From positions 186,001 to 250,000 of the forward strand of contig NZ_VKDF01000005.1 of NCBI RefSeq assembly GCF_007096355.1: 64,000 nt of DNA. The letters are read 5' to 3'. The first letter of the stretch is position 1. Each line of letters begins with the position of its first letter. A program made the translations under genes and the position numbers. The stretch comes from Paracoccus sp. M683 (lineage in GTDB: Bacteria > Pseudomonadota > Alphaproteobacteria > Rhodobacterales > Rhodobacteraceae). Of this stretch, positions 62,202-64,000 are shown piece after piece. Below the pieces are notes generated by a model, which saw only the letters and a list, made by a program, of their open reading frames with translations, did no database searches and was not told the DNA's origin.

Positions 62202-62768
62202 ATGCATGGCTTGCCGCAATTCAATGGATTTCTTGACCTGATGGATGCCCGCAGCTTTGGCAGCGTCTGGTTCTGGTTTGTCCTGATCCTGATCTGGGCC
62301 GGCAGCGGGCGGGCGGTGCTGGGCGTGCCCTCGGATGTGATCAACCGCGCCCGCCGCGCGCCACAGGACGAGCCGGGGCTGGCGCTGCTGGACTGGCTGA
62401 CCTTGGCCCTGCCGCGCTGGCAGTTGGGCCGGCGCGAGGGGGTGGCGCTGCTGGCGCTGGCCGGGTTCGCGGTCAGCTCGCTGGCGGTCCTGGGCTTTTG
62501 CTACGGGCTGGAACTGGCGCAGGCGGCGTCCCTTCTGGCGATGCCGCTGCTGCTGCTGTTCCTGCTGCGGCTGCGTCTGGCGCGGCGGCTGGTGCCGGTG
62601 CTGGCGCAGGCGCATGACGGCCAGTTGCCCCCCGATCAGGCGGCGCGGCAATCGCTGCGGCTGATCGTCTTTCACCGCCGCCTGGCCTTTGTGCTGTCGA
62701 TCCTCGCCGTGGCGATCACCGCGCTTTGGGGCACGATCTGGCAGCTGATGCACCCAAACGGGCTGTGA
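62202..62768 (+). CDS. Integral membrane protein before mfd, 188 aa
   Basis: This protein begins MHGLPQFNGFLDLMDARSFG and has about four hydrophobic segments: FWFVLILIWAGSGRAVLGV, LLALAGFAVSSLAVLGF, SLLAMPLLLLFLLRL and FVLSILAVAITALWGTIWQL. Between them lies a cytosolic loop with VPSDVINRARRAPQDEPG. It is a Rhodobacteraceae-type conserved membrane protein with no known function. I recall such proteins being annotated as an SUF-system component in related genomes, which nothing here supports. It is 48 bases upstream of mfd. Confidence 0.75.
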   Translation: MHGLPQFNGFLDLMDARSFGSVWFWFVLILIWAGSGRAVLGVPSDVINRARRAPQDEPGLALLDWLTLALPRWQLGRREGVALLALAGFAVSSLAVLGFCYGLELAQAASLLAMPLLLLFLLRLRLARRLVPVLAQAHDGQLPPDQAARQSLRLIVFHRRLAFVLSILAVAITALWGTIWQLMHPNGL

Positions 62769-62816
62769 CCCCCGCTGCCAGCTTGACTCTGCCAGCCCTT
62801 CGCTTACCTCACGCCA

Positions 62817-64000
62817 ATGCCTGACCAGATCATCCTTTCCGGCGCCCCCGAGGGCCATGACGCCGCCCTGATCGCCCGCGAACTGTCGCGCGGTGCGCCA
62901 GTGGTTCACATCGCCCGCGACGACCGCCGCATGGCCGCCATGCGCGATGCGCTGGCCTTCCACGCCCCCGGCGCCGTCGTGCTGGATTTTCCGGCCTGGG
63001 ACACCACGCCCTATGACCGCGTCTCGCCCGCAGGCGCGGTGCAGGCCGCACGCATGGCCACCTTGGCCGCGCTTGCGCAAGGCGCGATCAAGGGGCCGTT
63101 CGTCCTGCTGACCACGCTGAACGCCGCCCTGCAACGCATCCCTGCGCGCGATCTGCTGGCCCATGCCAGTTTCCAGGCCCGCGTCGGTGATCGGGTAAAT
63201 CTGGATGCGCTGCGCGCCTTTCTGGTCCGTATGGGCTTCGTTCAGGCCCCGACCGTGACCGAGCCCGGCGATTACGCCATCCGGGGCGGTATCATCGACA
63301 TCTTCCCGCCCGGCGAATCCGGCCCCGTGCGGCTGGACCTGTTCGGCGATGTGCTGGACGGCGCCCGGCGCTTTGACCCCGTGACCCAACGCACGACCGA
63401 GACGCTGAAGCGCGTCGAACTGGCCCCCATGTCCGAGGTCATTCTGGACGATGACGCCATCACCCGCTTTCGCCAGAATTACCGCGCGACCTATGGCGGC
63501 GGCACCAATGACCCGCTGTATGAATCCGTCAGCGCGGGCCGCAAACAGGCGGGCGTCGAACATTGGCTGCCATGGTTCCATGAACGGCTTGAGAGCCTGT
63601 TCGACTATCTGCCCGGCGCCACGATCATGCTGGACGACCAGATTTCGCAGGTCGAGGATGCCCGTCGCGGCATGATCGCCGAGCAATATCAGGCCCGCCG
63701 CGACGCGCTGGCCGCCAAGGGGCGCAGCGATACCGTCTATCGCCCGGTGCCGCCCGACCAGATGTTTCCGACGCCCGAGCAATGGCAGGCGTGGCTGGCG
63801 GCGCGTCGCAGGATCCAGCTGCGCGTGCTGCCCGCCCCGCCCGGCCCCGGCGTCCTGGACGGCGGCGGTCGCATCGGCCGCAATTTCGCGCCCGAGCGTC
63901 AATCCGAGGACACGAACCTTTTCGCTGCGCTGGCCGCCCATATCCGCGACCTGTCGAAAACCAGCCGCGTCGTTCTCGCCAGCTTCTCCGAGGGCGCGCG
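62817..64000 (+). CDS. mfd: Transcription-repair coupling factor Mfd, N-terminal part (cut by the window edge)
   Basis: Mfd removes RNA polymerase stalled at lesions and recruits UvrA. The open frame runs from the ATG at 62817 to the end of the window, 394 codons. It begins MPDQIILSGAPEGHDAALIA, a usual Mfd start. It carries the UvrB-like N-terminal domain features FPAWDTTPYDRVSP, then YAIRGGIIDIFPPGESGPVR and RLDLFGDVLDGARRFDP. The RID and helicase domains lie beyond the window. Confidence 0.93.
   Translation, partial: MPDQIILSGAPEGHDAALIARELSRGAPVVHIARDDRRMAAMRDALAFHAPGAVVLDFPAWDTTPYDRVSPAGAVQAARMATLAALAQGAIKGPFVLLTTLNAALQRIPARDLLAHASFQARVGDRVNLDALRAFLVRMGFVQAPTVTEPGDYAIRGGIIDIFPPGESGPVRLDLFGDVLDGARRFDPVTQRTTETLKRVELAPMSEVILDDDAITRFRQNYRATYGGGTNDPLYESVSAGRKQAGVEHWLPWFHERLESLFDYLPGATIMLDDQISQVEDARRGMIAEQYQARRDALAAKGRSDTVYRPVPPDQMFPTPEQWQAWLAARRRIQLRVLPAPPGPGVLDGGGRIGRNFAPERQSEDTNLFAALAAHIRDLSKTSRVVLASFSEGA

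Overview
The window looks like chromosomal DNA of a high-GC alphaproteobacterium of the family Rhodobacteraceae, most likely Paracoccus or a close relative. The reasons are the strong G/C bias at third codon positions, a propionyl-CoA carboxylase / methylmalonyl-CoA mutase locus of the kind found in that family, the block DUF177, rpmF, plsX, fabH, ihfA, MerR regulator, tRNA-Pro, a porphobilinogen synthase without the zinc-ligand cysteines, and the long (356 aa) dCTP deaminase. Species assignment is inference. Nearly all of the window is core chromosome with short intergenic gaps. I see no insertion sequence, prophage, integron or CRISPR array.

Layout. 1-4.5 kb: start of transketolase (cut by the window edge), then on the minus strand a coupled run of a membrane-anchored protein, a secreted protein, XerD and a DUF21-CBS transporter. 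4.6-6.2 kb: aroK-aroB. 6.3-12.3 kb: a leucine-type amino acid dehydrogenase, ssb, a lytic transglycosylase, a YjhX-like protein, homoserine dehydrogenase and small unknowns. 12.4-21.5 kb: propionyl-CoA assimilation (mcm, pccA, pccB), with small lipoproteins between pccB and pccA and TTTGCAAA-type boxes before pccB. 22-27.2 kb: alr-mlaE-mlaF, then phoH-ybeY-corC. 27.2-30.1 kb: an ABM-GNAT fusion with a DUF72 protein, an AT-rich stretch, and an orphan Cys/Trp-rich gene that is the best candidate for acquired DNA. 30.2-35.5 kb: guaA, lnt and a DEAD-box helicase with a repetitive basic tail. 35.7-45 kb: antiporter, argS, SPOR protein, nagZ, scpA, scpB and an RNA methyltransferase. 44.9-55.8 kb: bamE, DUF177, antiporter, rpmF-plsX-fabH, a DksA-like protein, a TRAP transporter, ihfA, MerR, tRNA-Pro(GGG) and dcd. 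55.8-64 kb: VOC protein, HNH protein, GNAT-DUF1638 group, two Tat-exported intradiol dioxygenase paralogues, a SYLF lipoprotein, hemB, a membrane protein and the start of mfd.

How it fits together. Branched-chain amino acid breakdown (the dehydrogenase) yields propionyl-CoA, which PccAB and methylmalonyl-CoA mutase convert to succinyl-CoA. The AT-rich palindromes before pccB suggest control by an acyl-CoA-responsive ScfR/PccR-type regulator encoded elsewhere. Envelope functions recur: alr, nagZ, lnt, bamE, MlaEF, a lytic transglycosylase and several lipoproteins.

The most useful observations are: (1) a dispersed repeat made of a GC hairpin followed by GGATATTT, with hairpin arms that change in sequence but stay complementary; (2) the PccR-like palindromes; (3) the orphan gene at 29080-30081; (4) the ABM-GNAT fusion with a Cys/His-rich N-terminus; (5) the tandem glycine-zipper lipoproteins; (6) an intrinsic terminator that separates pccA from the genes before it. 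I did not find a clearly complete undescribed multi-gene system.
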